From: Pseudo-nitzschia pungens
Lineage: Eukaryota; Bacillariophyta; Bacillariophyceae; Bacillariales; Bacillariaceae
Reading direction: 5' to 3'
NCBI GenBank assembly: GCA_037355855.1
Contig: CM074767.1
Span: 1 to 64,000 of the forward strand
Length of the DNA stretch: 64,000 bases
Shown here: one piece after another, positions 53,254 to 64,000 of the stretch
Numbering within the stretch: the stretch's first letter is position 1
Layout: each line of letters begins with the position of its first letter
Notes under the pieces: generated by a model
The model's input: the letters and a program-made list of their open reading frames with translations, nothing else
The model's database searches: none
What the model was told of the DNA's origin: nothing
Position numbers and translations under genes: made by a program

Positions 53254-55604
53254 TTGGTTTGGTTTGTTGCTTCTACTAGTAATAGTACTACTAGTACTAG
53301 TGCTCGTAGTAGGTTTTCTGGTTTGTTGGAAGGTTGTGTCGTGTTCACGTGTCCACGTGTTGTTCCTTTCTTCTTCGCTTTGGGTCGCATCGCTCGGGAT
53401 GGTAGGTGTTGTTGGTCCAGTCGAGCCGGTAGTAGCGAGTGAATGTGCTGGGAAGAATCGAGCGGAATACTTGCATCAGGCTGTGCGACTACTTGTAGTG
53501 TTTCTAGTTTTTGACTCCAACGACTGATGGTTTGTTCTTTCGCAGCTCTTGAGGTTTGCAGTTCGACACAATTCGGAAGTTCATTGATGTCAAATCAAAA
53601 ATACTCCGTCCATGGCATTCTTGAACTAAATCGGCTTGCTGCATACTACAAGTAATAGTAGTAGTAGTACACACAGTACACGGTAGTACACACATAATCA
53701 TATTATGATCATTACAATGATGGATGCAAACAATACTACTACTAGTAATGATGCTGGTCTTCACGTACAAGTGATGAAACAAGGCTTCATTTGGAAAACG
53801 GCAGCAGATCGATAGTAGTTTGGTGATGCAGAGACAGCAGCAACCGGCGAATTTTTACCCTACCCTTCATTATTTCGTAGCGGAACGATGCCGGCATTAT
53901 CATACAAAAATGAGTTGAGAGACTGGCAGCCGAACGAGAATTCATCCGTGCTCCAGAAAGAAAATAGCCCGGTGCTGAACCGATGACTGACTGACTCAAT
54001 TTGCTCGAGGCACTCCAGTGAAGCACGTTGTCCGGGGTTTCTCTACCGAACTAAACGCAAGCAATTACTACTACTAGTAGCAGTAGTACGTTACGAATAC
54101 CTGCTGGGACTTGCGCAGTATATGGACGAGGGGTCAACACCCGATCGGGACATGAGTATTGCTGCATTCCCGTTTCCATTACAGTTCGCATTCCCAATGA
54201 ATTGGAGGTGCTGTACCGGTGCGTAACAGTGACCCCCCTCAAGTACAGTATCGGAACGTGCTGCCCAAACAGATCATAATGAAAAAATATTATGAAAGGG
54301 ACATCGGAATGTAAACCTTACTTTTTCGAAGGAATCCGTCTTTCGGAGAACCGTGATACAGTAAGGTTACGGTACTGCAATATACAAGCACAAATAAGCG
54401 TACAAGTACTGGTACCAGCACTTCCCATTCTGTTCGTTTCTCCGTGCGACACGCGTTCGGATCGCAGATTAGTTTCAACATTATGCCCCCTAATCGTAGA
54501 ATGCATACCGCACGACCAAATTGTGATAAACAGGTCGCAATATTTCGAGCCGTTAGCGACAAACCCTTGTACATGCATATCTGCGAGGGACGATCGCGGT
54601 TTGTGTTATATTCCTTTCATCAGTATTTTGAATTCTGTACGTACGAGTAAAATTATTTGGAGTGATCGTGTGTACTACTCCTTCTTTTGAGTACAGTATT
54701 GTGGATTCCATTCCGAACGCAATGTATTGAACACCGATACTGTACCTGGTGTGTATTTTAATTCTTACGCACTTGTAGTATTTTCGAAAAAAAAGGTTTC
54801 GTTTTGGGGAGAGAACCACCAACCACGAATGGTGGTTTGGTTGGAACACGGGTTCGGTTCCGAGTTTCTCCAATGGAACCACCGTTTTTATTTTGCAACA
54901 ACTCGTTTAGTGTGTTCGGTTCCAAGATCAATGTCTTTATCTCTCTCTCTCACTTCTACTGATCCATTAACAATGCATCCATCTCATTCCTGTACTTGTG
55001 TCGACGGATCACCGTGATGAAATGCGATGGTATGCGATGTTATAGTATACCAGTATAATAGTACAGGACACGACACGACAGGGCACGGCACGGCACGGCA
55101 CGGCACTGCATCGAGCCGAAGAAGAACCGAAGAAACCCAGCAATTGGCTTGCATCGATAATTCCATGCCACGAAATACGACGCAACGCGGCGTTGCGCTT
55201 GTGTAGGTGGATCGGTGCCGGTGTCGGTTTGGTTTGATCCATTAGTGTCGTTCTCTCACAAAAAGTTTCCAAAACTCTGATAACTGCATTTACAAAACAT
55301 ACATACCATCACAACCCAATTGACCCAACGTAACGCAACGTCGAGCGTTGTTGTTATTGTTCTTGTTTTGTAACTTAAAGCTAGTATTGTTTTGCTCGAT
55401 CGTCACTCTCACTTTTCGACTTTGATTCCAGTGGAGAATCACTGCTCATCCCAGTGTCTCCCGATCAAACCAACCCCAAACCAAACCAAACCAAATAGTA
55501 ATAGTACAACCCAATACTTGTGGCACGAGCTTCCTGCCAACGAATCAACCTACCGATCCACCAACCAGCGAAGCGAAGCAATCCAAACTTTCCGAGAAAC
55601 AAAA
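53254..55604. other. Intergenic, no supported gene
   Basis: 53274-53310 is a CTAGTA array. 53660-53740 has further TAGTAG strings. 54360-54440 has GTAAGGTTACGGTAC words. 55060-55110 is an ACGACACG/GGCACGGCACG repeat. 55465-55500 and 55550-55604 are A/C-rich leader sequence of the next gene. Short frames elsewhere lack features. Confidence 0.5.
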
Positions 55605-57803
55605 ATGAGCTCCACCGCAATGTTCCGATCCACCAAGAACCAATTCCATCGTCTCATGGCAGTTGTCCTACTGCTGGGTTTCCTCGCCGTCACCGCCATT
55701 GCCGACAACGCGGCACCGGCGATGTCCGCGCCGGACCTCCTCCTCCTCCGCGGCAAAACCGTCCGGGAAGATACCAAATCCGAAGGACAAGCACAGGCAA
55801 AAGCAGAAGCAGAAACAGTAGAACCAGTCAACGCCAGAGCAGTGCTGGTTGCTATCGAGGAAGCGAACATTCGGGTCGAAGGTGCTATTGTAGCGGACCA
55901 TCATGCTCAAGCGCTCGTCGCCTTTACCACCGACGGAAGTGAGGACGACGCCGATCCCGATGCCGATCGGTTGCTAAGAGCAAAGCCAAAGCAGAAAAGA
56001 AACAAGAAGGGCAAGCGCAACAAGAAGAAAAAGAAAATGAAGAAACCAAACAAGAAGCCAAACAAAAAGCCAAACAAGAAAAAGCCAAACAAGAAAAAGC
56101 CAAACAAAAAGCCAAACAAGAAAAAGCCAAACAAGAAAAAGCCAAACAAGAAAAAGCCAAACAAGAAAAAGCCAAACAAGAAAAAGCCAAACAAGAAACC
56201 AAACAAGAAACCAAACAAGAAACCGAACAAGATGAAGATGAAGAAGAAGAACAAAATGAAGAAACAGAAAAAGACCAAGGCTCCCACTGCGTCTCCAGTC
56301 GTGTCGCCTACTACCGTCTCTCCCACCGTCGCTCCCACAGACTCACCGTCGACCGCTGATTTCAATTCCGACTTGGTTCCGACCGAAGACCCGGCAAAGA
56401 TCGGGTTGCCGACGAGTGCTCCATCCCCGGCGACAACCGTTGGAAACCACGGGACCTCGTCGCCTACCGTCTCTCCTACTGGATCTCCGAATATCACTCC
56501 TATCACATCTCCTACCGGATATCCAACTATTACTCCAACTCTCAATCCAACCATCTCTCCAACCATCTCTCCAACTATCTCTCCAACCATCAATCCAACC
56601 ATCTCTCCAACCATCAATCCAACCATCAATCCAACCATCAATCCAACCATCAATCCAACCATCACTCCAACCATCACTCCAACCATCACTCCATCTGTCG
56701 ATCCGACCACATTGCCCACTGTCTCCCCCACAAAGTCTCTGACAATCGCTGATTTCGATTTGGTTCCCACCGATGCCCCGGCAAAGGCAACCTCGCCGGT
56801 GGCTGTCCACAACGAGACCTCATCGCCGACCCGGTCTCCTACCAAACATCCTACCAAAGCTCCCACAGATTCTCCGTCACCGTCTCCCACAACTACTGCC
56901 AAGCCCCCCACCGAGTCCCCTACCCACTTTGCCACCCAGTCCAGCAGCTCTACCGTCTCGAGAGTCACCGCGGACAAGGCGGACACCGCGATTCCGACCA
57001 CAGCTCCGGCGGCAAAGGTCACCGAGCCCCCCACATACTGGAGCTCCTCTTCCACAACGACATCCTCCACGGGATTGTCCTCGGATGCAGAATACGGACG
57101 GGCGGTGCCCAAGAAAACGTCCGACACGGCATCTCCCACGGCATCTCCAACGGAATATCCCACGGCATCTCCCACGGAATATCCCACGGCATCTCCCACG
57201 GAATATCCCACGGAATATCCCACGGAATATCCCACGGAATCTCCGTCCCGACCAACCGCTGGATCGGTCTCGAACTTTGCTTTGGAAACAACCGCGGTTC
57301 CGACCTCCCCTGCCTCCTCGTCGAATAGCCAAGAATTCTACGCTGCCACGCTTCCAACCCCAACGGTAACCGAGTCACCCACTGAGGTCTCCTCCGCTTC
57401 CTCCAGCGAGCAGTTGCAATCCAGAGTCTTGCCGACCCAAACGGTAACCGAGCCACCCACTGTAGCCTCCTCGAAAAGGTCGTCCTCCGCCACCCCGCAT
57501 CCGACGATCCGATCGCAAACCATGGCACCCAGCGGATTGGCAACCACCGCTTCCTCTTCCACCTCCTCGCTGACTACCTCGGATCTCCGCGCCGACAATT
57601 CCCACAGCGTTGGAGTTGCAGCTAAAGAGTCCAGCGTCCCCCGATCGCCAACCGGATTGCCAACCGGATCGCCAACCGGATTGCCAACCGGATCGCCAAC
57701 CGGATCGCCAACCGGATCGCCCACCGCTGCCACCACCCCGTCGGAGTCGTCGTCATCTTCGTTGTCGACCAGCACCGACTCGTCGACATCCGTGACCTCG
57801 TAG
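55605..57803 (+). CDS. Secreted Lys-Pro-Asn repeat and Pro-Thr repeat protein (cell-wall candidate)
   Basis: I chose the ATG at 55605, which starts a signal peptide ([20 protein letters not shown]; 732 aa). The earlier in-frame extension is leader-like. Residues about 40-120 form a propeptide-like region ending [11 protein letters not shown], with an R-x-L site. Residues about 122-222 are K-K-P-N-K repeats (15-bp DNA unit AAGCCAAACAAGAAA). The rest is S-P-T, N-P-T-I, E-Y-P-T-A-S and P-T-G-S repeats from 9- to 12-bp units. A Lys-rich block after a signal peptide and R-x-L resembles silica-associated proteins of diatoms; the Thr/Ser/Pro half is likely heavily O-glycosylated. Both are inferences from composition. 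There is no membrane anchor. Confidence 0.85.
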   Translation: MSSTAMFRSTKNQFHRLMAVVLLLGFLAVTAIADNAAPAMSAPDLLLLRGKTVREDTKSEGQAQAKAEAETVEPVNARAVLVAIEEANIRVEGAIVADHHAQALVAFTTDGSEDDADPDADRLLRAKPKQKRNKKGKRNKKKKKMKKPNKKPNKKPNKKKPNKKKPNKKPNKKKPNKKKPNKKKPNKKKPNKKKPNKKPNKKPNKKPNKMKMKKKNKMKKQKKTKAPTASPVVSPTTVSPTVAPTDSPSTADFNSDLVPTEDPAKIGLPTSAPSPATTVGNHGTSSPTVSPTGSPNITPITSPTGYPTITPTLNPTISPTISPTISPTINPTISPTINPTINPTINPTINPTITPTITPTITPSVDPTTLPTVSPTKSLTIADFDLVPTDAPAKATSPVAVHNETSSPTRSPTKHPTKAPTDSPSPSPTTTAKPPTESPTHFATQSSSSTVSRVTADKADTAIPTTAPAAKVTEPPTYWSSSSTTTSSTGLSSDAEYGRAVPKKTSDTASPTASPTEYPTASPTEYPTASPTEYPTEYPTEYPTESPSRPTAGSVSNFALETTAVPTSPASSSNSQEFYAATLPTPTVTESPTEVSSASSSEQLQSRVLPTQTVTEPPTVASSKRSSSATPHPTIRSQTMAPSGLATTASSSTSSLTTSDLRADNSHSVGVAAKESSVPRSPTGLPTGSPTGLPTGSPTGSPTGSPTAATTPSESSSSSLSTSTDSSTSVTS

Positions 57804-59048
57804 AGGTTGACTTCTTGTTCGCTCCGAAGGAACCACATTCCACGAAACCAACCAACCAATCAACCAATCAACCAATCAACCAATCAACCAACCAACCCAT
57901 GCGAGAAAATTGCCAAAGCACTACACACCGGACCGAGACCACCTCGCAACAAAACTCACAACTGACTGACTCCCATTCATTTTCGTTGGTTCGTCTGCTT
58001 GTAGCGTTTGGAAGCAAGAATGCAATCAACCCGGTGTCCTACACACTTCGTACTATACAAGTCTTCGTGAACCGATCAACCAGCGGAAATGAGAGATCGA
58101 GATCGGATCTGCGCGAGAGGAATTCGGTATTGCTGAATTGCTCTATTTTGATTTGACATGGCATCAGCAAATTTATCAATAGCAATTGACTACCGGTATT
58201 GTACCATGATTCATTTAGTTTACGCATTGCATTACATTACATTACATTACATCGTTATGAGTGTCATTTGCAAACCCAGGGATCATCAGCACTACACGTA
58301 GTAAGCACCAGACGCTTACCGTTGATTTCATTGCTTGTCGGAATCGTAATAACTCATGTTCCAGGACAACCATTACCTAACCCATTGCAGGTCCTGTCCA
58401 CTTTCTGGTTTGGTTTCGGCACAACTAGTACTAGCTTTTCTCCGCTGTCAAACTCTCTTGTCGGCACCGAGTTGTGAAATCGTCCGACTCTTTCTTCCGT
58501 CTCGGGATGAATCAATCAGGTGAGGAGAGGAGAGTCGAACCGAACCGAACCGAACCGAACCACATTTCGTTTTGTCTGGATGGAGTCGCTGCAGAGACAG
58601 CGCTCGCGAGACCACGATTGATTCTGTGCGACTCTCGTTAGTTGCACGGATGATGGATTCGTTGCCGGTTTCGATGGTTTCTTGCGCTCACTCATCCAGT
58701 CGGTACCGACGTTCTGTGTCGCACCGCATCGGGTTGCAATCCGCTTGCCCCTTTCTCCGGAAGTGCGATTTGCTGCTGGGTATCGCGCCGCGCTCTCTTA
58801 CCATACTGGATTCGTTGCCACACACGGCACGATGATCGGAAGCATATAAACTGCCGAGTGAATGGAGGAATGAGTCCATCCATCCAGAGAAGTAAAGAAG
58901 GGCGAAACACCATCACCATCACCAACACCATTACCATGACCATTACCATTACCATGACCATCACCATGACCAACACCGACACCAACACCAACACCAACAC
59001 CTGCAATGAATGCATGCTTGGATAGATTAGATTGACGGAAAACAGTTC
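57804..59048. other. Intergenic: CAAT/ACATT/CCATCA microsatellites
   Basis: CCAACCAATCAACCAATCAA lies at 57846-57898, just 3' of the previous gene. ACATTACATT lies at 58224-58250. CGAACCGAACC lies at 58535-58560. CACCATCACCAACACCATTA lies at 58910-59005. No gene is supported. Confidence 0.55.
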
Positions 59049-60353
59049 TCACGGAACAAAAATTCGCAGCACCATCGACGGAGGCTGCCGGCAGACCGGG
59101 CAGCTCGGCACCGTTGCTGTGGCTGTGGCTGTGGCTGCGGCTGCGGCTGCGGCTGCGTTCGTCGAAGGAGCGAGAGATCGGACCGCGCACTCCCCGCAGA
59201 GGCACAAATGCCCGCAGGGCACGAGGGCGTGGGTGGCAAACGCCTCGAGGCACACCACGCAGCGAGAGGCCACCGCATTGGCGGCACCAGCAGAGCTGTT
59301 GTTGCGGTGAATGACGGTGCCGTTGCAACGGGCATCCGGGGCGGATTCCTCGTCGCGGGAATCGCAGGCTTCCGCCAGTGCAGCCATCTGCGGCCGTTCC
59401 TCCTCACGCAAGAGATCGTTCGGAAACCACCAGAGATCTTCGTTGTCGCTGGAGTTGTCCGTGTGAGGGTGATTGTGAGTGTGAATGTTTTCATTGTCGT
59501 TGCTGCTGTTTCCATTGCTGTAATCTCCCTCCTCCTCGTAATTGATGTTGTTATTGTTATTGTTATTGTTATTGTTATTGATGTTGTTATTGTTGTTGTT
59601 GCTGCTGCCGTTGTCGTCCTCGGGATATGTCTCCTGGAACAACCGCATCTGCTCGTCGAGGAATTCCCACAGGTCGGAGTTGCTGCTATCGTCGCCAAAT
59701 ACATCGGAGTCGCGGGCGAAAATGGATTCCAGCCACTCCCTCTGCTCGTCTTCCTCTTCCCGGAGCAACCGATACCGGATGGCTTCGAACTCTTCGTCGT
59801 CGTCGCAATAATCATCATTATTGTTACCATTATCGTCATTGCGATTGTCGCTTTCGAATTCGAATTCGGATTCGAATTCGAATTCGAATTCGGATTCGTT
59901 GTCGTCGCAATCCTCGCGTTCGTCACCGGACACCACTATCGAACCGAGTGTCTCTGTTGGACCTCGCTCATCCTGCTCTTGGAGTTGGTCTTGGTCCCGT
60001 TCCTCCTCTCCCACAACAATTCGGTGTCGTGCTTCATGGAGTTCGAATTCAAATTCGCGCTCGTCTCTGTCTTCTCCCTCACGTTTATCTTTTTCTCTGC
60101 GAGCTTCGTCGTTTTCATTGTCGTTGTCGTTGTCGTTGTCGTCGCGTCCTTCCAGGCGGGGAGGATCATTGTCTTCCGAATGCCCGATGATGAAAGTGGT
60201 AGCGGCAGTGGTTGGTAAGAGTCTCTGTCTCACCGTTGGTCCATCCGGGTATTCGTATTCGTAAACTAGTGACGAAAACGGTGACGGTGAAAGCGACGAC
60301 GCTGCAGCAGTTCCCGGGGAATGCTGGATTGAACTAGGGCGTGGACCTCTCAT
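59049..60353 (-). CDS. RING finger protein, probable E3 ubiquitin ligase
   Basis: I chose the ATG at 60353 (MRGPRPSSIQHSPG; 434 aa), since the frame upstream has no ATG. Most of the protein is acidic and low-complexity: Asp/Asn repeats, EFEFEFESEFEFE and a poly-Asn tract. The last about 75 residues carry the zinc ligands of a C3HC4 RING: CVVCLEAFATHALVPCGHLC, then CGEC, an Ala/Thr-rich loop of about 28 residues, and CPVCR. RING domains recruit E2 enzymes for ubiquitin transfer. The N-terminal half gives no hint of the substrate. No signal peptide or TM helix is seen, so it is probably cytosolic or nuclear. Repeats such as TCGAATTCGAATTC encode the Glu-Phe tract. Confidence 0.85.
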   Translation of the reverse strand: MRGPRPSSIQHSPGTAAASSLSPSPFSSLVYEYEYPDGPTVRQRLLPTTAATTFIIGHSEDNDPPRLEGRDDNDNDNDNENDEARREKDKREGEDRDEREFEFELHEARHRIVVGEEERDQDQLQEQDERGPTETLGSIVVSGDEREDCDDNESEFEFEFESEFEFESDNRNDDNGNNNDDYCDDDEEFEAIRYRLLREEEDEQREWLESIFARDSDVFGDDSSNSDLWEFLDEQMRLFQETYPEDDNGSSNNNNNNINNNNNNNNNNNINYEEEGDYSNGNSSNDNENIHTHNHPHTDNSSDNEDLWWFPNDLLREEERPQMAALAEACDSRDEESAPDARCNGTVIHRNNSSAGAANAVASRCVVCLEAFATHALVPCGHLCLCGECAVRSLAPSTNAAAAAAAATATATATVPSCPVCRQPPSMVLRIFVP

Positions 60354-61868
60354 GCTGTTCCTGCGGGTGTTCCGACAACTCACAAACTGCCTCACTGATG
60401 TGAAAATATATTAGTAAGGTTGCCTTCGCTGTACTACACGTAAACCTTAAATACAGACGGTGAACAAAACGGATTCACAAACTCTGCCGTTGTTTTTGCG
60501 AAGGAGGTTCGACATTCAACACCAAGTAGAATAGAATAGAATACGTATTTCGATGATGGTCCGATATTCCCAACCAAACGAAAGCGAGCACGAAAGCACA
60601 ACAAGAAAGAATTCTTCCTCCTCCCAACGTCGAGAACCATTATCCGTTTCATTCCGAAGGTTAATAATTACCGATTAGAATAGAATAGAACAGAACAGAA
60701 TTCTCTATCGGTGGATAAGGTGTTCACACCGGTAGGTACCGTACCGGTAGGTGAAAAGACGTTGGAGAATGTTGTACGTTACGTAAATCCTAGCGGTAAC
60801 TTAGGCAAACACAAGGAAAAATATCGGCATCATAATAATGTTGACACCCGAAGCCAATACTAAAGCGTTTTTTTCAAAATAAAATCCATCAACGGTTTGG
60901 CGATTGAGCGTTGTCGTATCTTTATTGATGTACCGGTATGATCTATGGTTCTGAAGAATACAATTAACCTTGTCAATGTCAATCAGCCACAAAGTCCATT
61001 AGTGCAGCGCGCGCTCCGAACACGAAATGTCCAAAAAAATAATCTTTCTCCACAAAAACAAAAAAAATATTGCGATATTCTAATTCGGAGAGTATCGTAC
61101 CGGTAGTTTACGTAATGCGGTGACTTTGCACGCTTATTTTGTACTACCAAATTCCAATAGTGCCACCGCGCGCTCCGAACCTCAACACGTCACAAAACTG
61201 AACACTGTCCAAAAAAGTAATGATCCTTTGGCCGACCTCTTGTCTGATAAAAACCTACGAAGTAGTAAGTTACTTGTACATACGAAAAAATGGATGCGTA
61301 ACTTTGACGATTCCTTCCTTCCTGTCTTCCCAACACTGAATAGGCAAACGATCTTCAAAATTCTTTCGACGACGGTGTGGTGCACGCAATAATCGACCGC
61401 TATTTGTTGATCCGCTGCCCCGCAACCATCAAAAATCTGCTGCTGCCGCTGAATCATGGCAATACATGTGTTCTGTTGTGTACTCCGTTCTTTTAGCTGG
61501 CAACTCGGGGAAATTCAGCCCAATACCTGGTCAAAAGAATTAGATTCGATTGATTTATTTGATGCATTCCATCGCGGAACAAGGTGAACGACAAACTGCT
61601 GATGGACGTGGGATGGCATTTCGGAGAGGGAGAAAACGTGAAAACTCGTTGCATTGTATTCATTGGGAAGGAATGAAGGTCTCCGGCACACCAACCAAGC
61701 CAAAGAACAAAACGGTTCGAGCTCGGCTTAGTTCGGAGCTTCGGCCAGTTTGCGTCACAACACCAATCAATCACGTTCGAGAGAGGCAGGCCGGAGATAT
61801 CGCGTACCCACCCCGAGAAGGTCGGGGCTTGCATTCTCCAAAAACCTATTTTACTCGCTCGCGTTGAC
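60354..61868. other. Intergenic with a diverged direct repeat
   Basis: GAATAGAATAGAA lies at 60527-60541 and 60678-60702. CCGGTAGGTACCGTACCGG lies at 60728-60748. 60990-61240 holds a repeat listed separately. TACGAAGTA is at 61256. 61490-61868 is the 3' flank of the minus-strand gene. A frame there on the minus strand overlaps the stop region and is not called. Confidence 0.5.
60990..61235. repeat. Diverged direct repeat with CGCGCGCTCCGAAC core
   Basis: The stretch AGTGCAGCGCGCGCTCCGAAC near 61000 recurs as AGTGCCACCGCGCGCTCCGAAC near 61159. Both are followed within 10-40 bp by TGTCCAAAAAARTAAT. Between them lies GTACCGGTAGTTTACGTA. Unit length is about 160 bp. Confidence 0.65.
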
Positions 61869-63742
61869 CTAGTTCCACACCGTCCCCAGAGATCCCGCTC
61901 CCAATAACAACCACACGAGCAAAGTGTTCTCTGTCGTTCTGCCAGCACTGCTTCCCTCGCTTGTCTCGGACGACGTCGTGGAGGAAAACCAATTCATGAT
62001 ACCCGAGGTCACGTCGGTGATCTTGTCTTTGGCAGTCTTATCCTTCTCGTGCTCGATCTGGATGGAGAACCGGCCCATATACAGGTGTTTAGGGTCAAAG
62101 ACCACCGCCGTTATGCTTTCGAACTCGGTGGAGTTGGTCTCACTTCCGCTGTCGCTGTCGCCTTCCTCGTCGCCGTCAGGAGAGGAGGATGTTTCGGATT
62201 CGTCGTCCTGCAAGAGGCGGGAGGTGGTTTCTCGATCGGAGGCCGCTGGCAACTGCCGGCGCTCTCGCACACCCATCTCGCCCTCTCCGTCCTCCGCCGC
62301 CGCCTTGACGTCCCGTATGAAGACCGTGCCGTCGCATTCGAAATAGTCATTGGCGTCGTCCGCAAAGCTCGCTCCCGACAGGTTGGCGCTCACGATCGCA
62401 TCGATGCTGATGGTCCCGTCGTACTCGATGGTTCCGCCGGCGGCCAGGGGATATCCCTTCACGTCGTTCTCGAGAATGGTCAGCAGCGAAGGCACGCCCT
62501 TGTTCACAATGGTGGTCTCCCGGCCGTTGTTGTTGCAAACCACCGTGTCGAATCCGAGTACGTGGTATTGGTCCTGGTATCCCTCGGAGGGGCCGACGCA
62601 GAACCGAAAGGTCTGGCCGTTCCGAAAGGTCCGGAGGGCGTTGTGGACACCATCGATCTCCGTCTCTAGGGGCGAGCTGCACAGGAGCGCGTCAATGACG
62701 AGCCTGGGCAGGGTCGGGATCTCGGGTTCCTTTTTGGCTTCGTCTTTGTCTTCGGTTTCGTCGGACAAATCTTCCTTCGTGAAATTGCCCTGCAATTCCA
62801 GCAGCTGGTCCTCGTCGGGGCCGATCGGTTGGTTGGAGTAGATTTTCACGTCCGAGAGCCCCTCGATGAAGCGGGTGAAATTGTTTTCCTCAATGGGAGC
62901 CGTCACCTCGATCTTGAATTTCGTGTCTAGAAATGAAGCAATGGTGGTCTGGTCCTCCTCGACCAGCTTGAGCCGAATGCAAAACAACAGGGTCCCTGGT
63001 ACGCAATGAGTGGAACGGAACGGAACGGGACGGAACGGAACATGCCGTCGTCAAAGGAGTTTAGTGCATTCCCGGTGCCAAAATTCATATCAATACATGC
63101 CAAACAATAAATGAATAATGATGATTATACAATGATGAGAACAACGATATCCAACTCCTGCTTCATCACTGGCAATCGTTGGAATGATGGAACCACAAGA
63201 CTACGCAACGCCATGCATCCAATGACAACAAGACAAACAGTACAATACCTACCCTCCGGCCGGTTCCCTTTGATGGGGTACCAGAGGTTCATGATCGACG
63301 CGGAATTGTCGTGGTAATAAAAGGGCTCCTTCAGCGAAAAGAGCGCCGCGCCTAATTTTCCATTGGTCGATCGCGGGTGGCACTGGATCGAGTCCCTCCG
63401 AAACAACTCGTTGTAGTCCTCGAGCTCTACCACCACGTACTCGAAGTTGTCCACCTTGTCGTTGACCCCCGTCATTTCCACCAATTCCTTTCCCAGGATG
63501 ATTCCCTCGTCGCAATTAGCGAGCCCAATGTCGATGCCGCCGTAGAGCTCGACCCCGATGCGCCTCGACGGATTCTCCCCGCGGGTCTGGGCCCACAGGT
63601 CCGGGTGGATCTCAAAGTAGACCTCGCCCTGCATCGTGTCGTTGGTAATGTCGACGATCGTTCCGATGCCGTCCCCGATGCCCGTCTTTCGGTTCGCTCC
63701 CCGCATTCCGGTCGGTTTGAGCTGGTCGTACTTGATTTCGTA
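61869..63742 (-). CDS. Anchored surface protein, two exons visible, 5' part missing
   Basis: Exon A is 63253-63742 (starts YEIKYDQLKPTGMRGANRK). Exon B is 61869-62995, ending in a stop. The intron 62996-63252 has donor GTAGGTATTG and acceptor GTACCAG; joining gives NRPEG|TLLFCIRLKL with the frame kept. An acceptor TCTCCAG precedes exon A, so further 5' exons exist, perhaps beyond 63850 or outside the window. Visible coding length is 538 aa. Exon A has MQGEVYFEIHPDLWAQTRGE and is probably extracellular. Exon B has four Cys in two pairs, an acidic Ser-rich stretch, and ends with a hydrophobic segment (ENTLLVWLLLGAGSLGTVWN) like a GPI signal or tail anchor. No family is recognised. Confidence 0.8.
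62996..63252 (-). other. Spliceosomal intron
   Basis: A 257-nt GT-AG intron between the two visible exons, donor G|GTAGGT and acceptor CCAG|GG. It contains a GTTCCGTTCCGTCCCGTTCC microsatellite and several in-frame stops. The splice restores one continuous frame. Confidence 0.8.
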
Positions 63743-64000
63743 CTGGAGATGAGATGAAATGAGATGAAATGAGATGAAATGAAATGAAATGAAATGATCC
63801 GAAGAAACCAACATCAACATCAACATCAACATTAACATTAACAAACATAATCCGTGATTCAAACGGAATCCAATGCAATGTTCCGTCGAAGACAAGCACA
63901 ATGGGATCCCGAGAGAACGAATCCGCCGTGAGAGAGTACGAATCAACCACCCAAACACAAAAATATAGAATATTCTAGTCGTCCGCGGTATTCCAGACGT
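63743..64000 (-). other. Probable upstream intron and possible further exon at the window edge
   Basis: 63745-63800 read on the minus strand is a TTTCATCTCA repeat leading to the acceptor TCTCCAG. 63808-63845 is a (GATGTT)n repeat. Upstream, 63850-63950 has an open frame reading SFSRDPIVLVFDGTLHWIPF, which could be the previous exon, but no donor can be assigned confidently. Confidence 0.4.

Noticed and set aside
55907..57235. 442-codon minus-strand frame rich in Gly, Val and Phe
   Set aside because: It is the antisense of the Lys-Pro-Asn and Pro-Thr repeats. The plus-strand frame has the signal peptide and leader.

Overview
The window looks like nuclear DNA of a marine alga, most probably a pennate diatom or a close relative. 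This is inferred from gene content, not from a marker gene. The signs are secreted proteins with Pro-Thr/Ser repeats (S-P-T-x-x-P-T), DUF285/BspA-type leucine-rich repeat proteins, a gametolysin-type M11 peptidase, Lys- and Ser-rich proteins resembling silica-associated proteins, short GT-AG introns, and wide intergenic spaces full of simple repeats. I see no bacterial operon, rRNA, tRNA, CRISPR array or intact transposase or reverse transcriptase.

Layout. 1-3.3 kb: a CCCCAACAA array followed by minisatellites. 3.3-10.2 kb: small secreted proteins (Pro-Thr repeat, Gly-Ser-Thr repeat, poly-Ser) and a decayed DUF285 gene. 11.2-14.2 kb: a secreted protein with two SET-like domains. 19.7-21.5 kb: an intact DUF285 protein. 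22.6-24.7 kb: glutathione reductase. 27.4-29.6 kb: a single-pass membrane protein with a Pro-Thr stalk. 31.2-32.0 and 50.8-51.6 kb: a duplicated two-exon gene for a four-helix membrane protein. 32.7-34.9 kb: a BTB protein with a coiled coil. 35-40.7 kb: repeat-rich DNA without convincing genes. 41.0-42.4 kb: a second intact DUF285 protein. 45.6-47.3 kb: the M11 peptidase. 52.3-53.3 kb: a Cys-rich type I membrane protein. 55.6-57.8 kb: a large Lys-Pro-Asn and Pro-Thr repeat secreted protein. 59.0-60.4 kb: a RING protein. 61.9-64 kb: a two-exon (or longer) surface protein that is partial at its 5' side.

Most genes encode proteins with a signal peptide or membrane anchor, so the region reads as a surface and cell-wall neighbourhood. 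Glutathione reductase, BTB and RING are housekeeping or signalling exceptions. Three proteins, two DUF285 proteins and the M11 peptidase, end in a related basic Cys-rich module.

The most unusual feature is the intergenic DNA. It is built from a small set of words with TAC/GTA arms (TACGAAGTA, TACTAGTA, TACCGGTA, GTAAGGTTAC). I counted at least 24 copies of TACGAAGTA alone, all but one outside genes. In the DUF285 pseudogene one such word appears to be a short insertion flanked by a 3-bp duplication.
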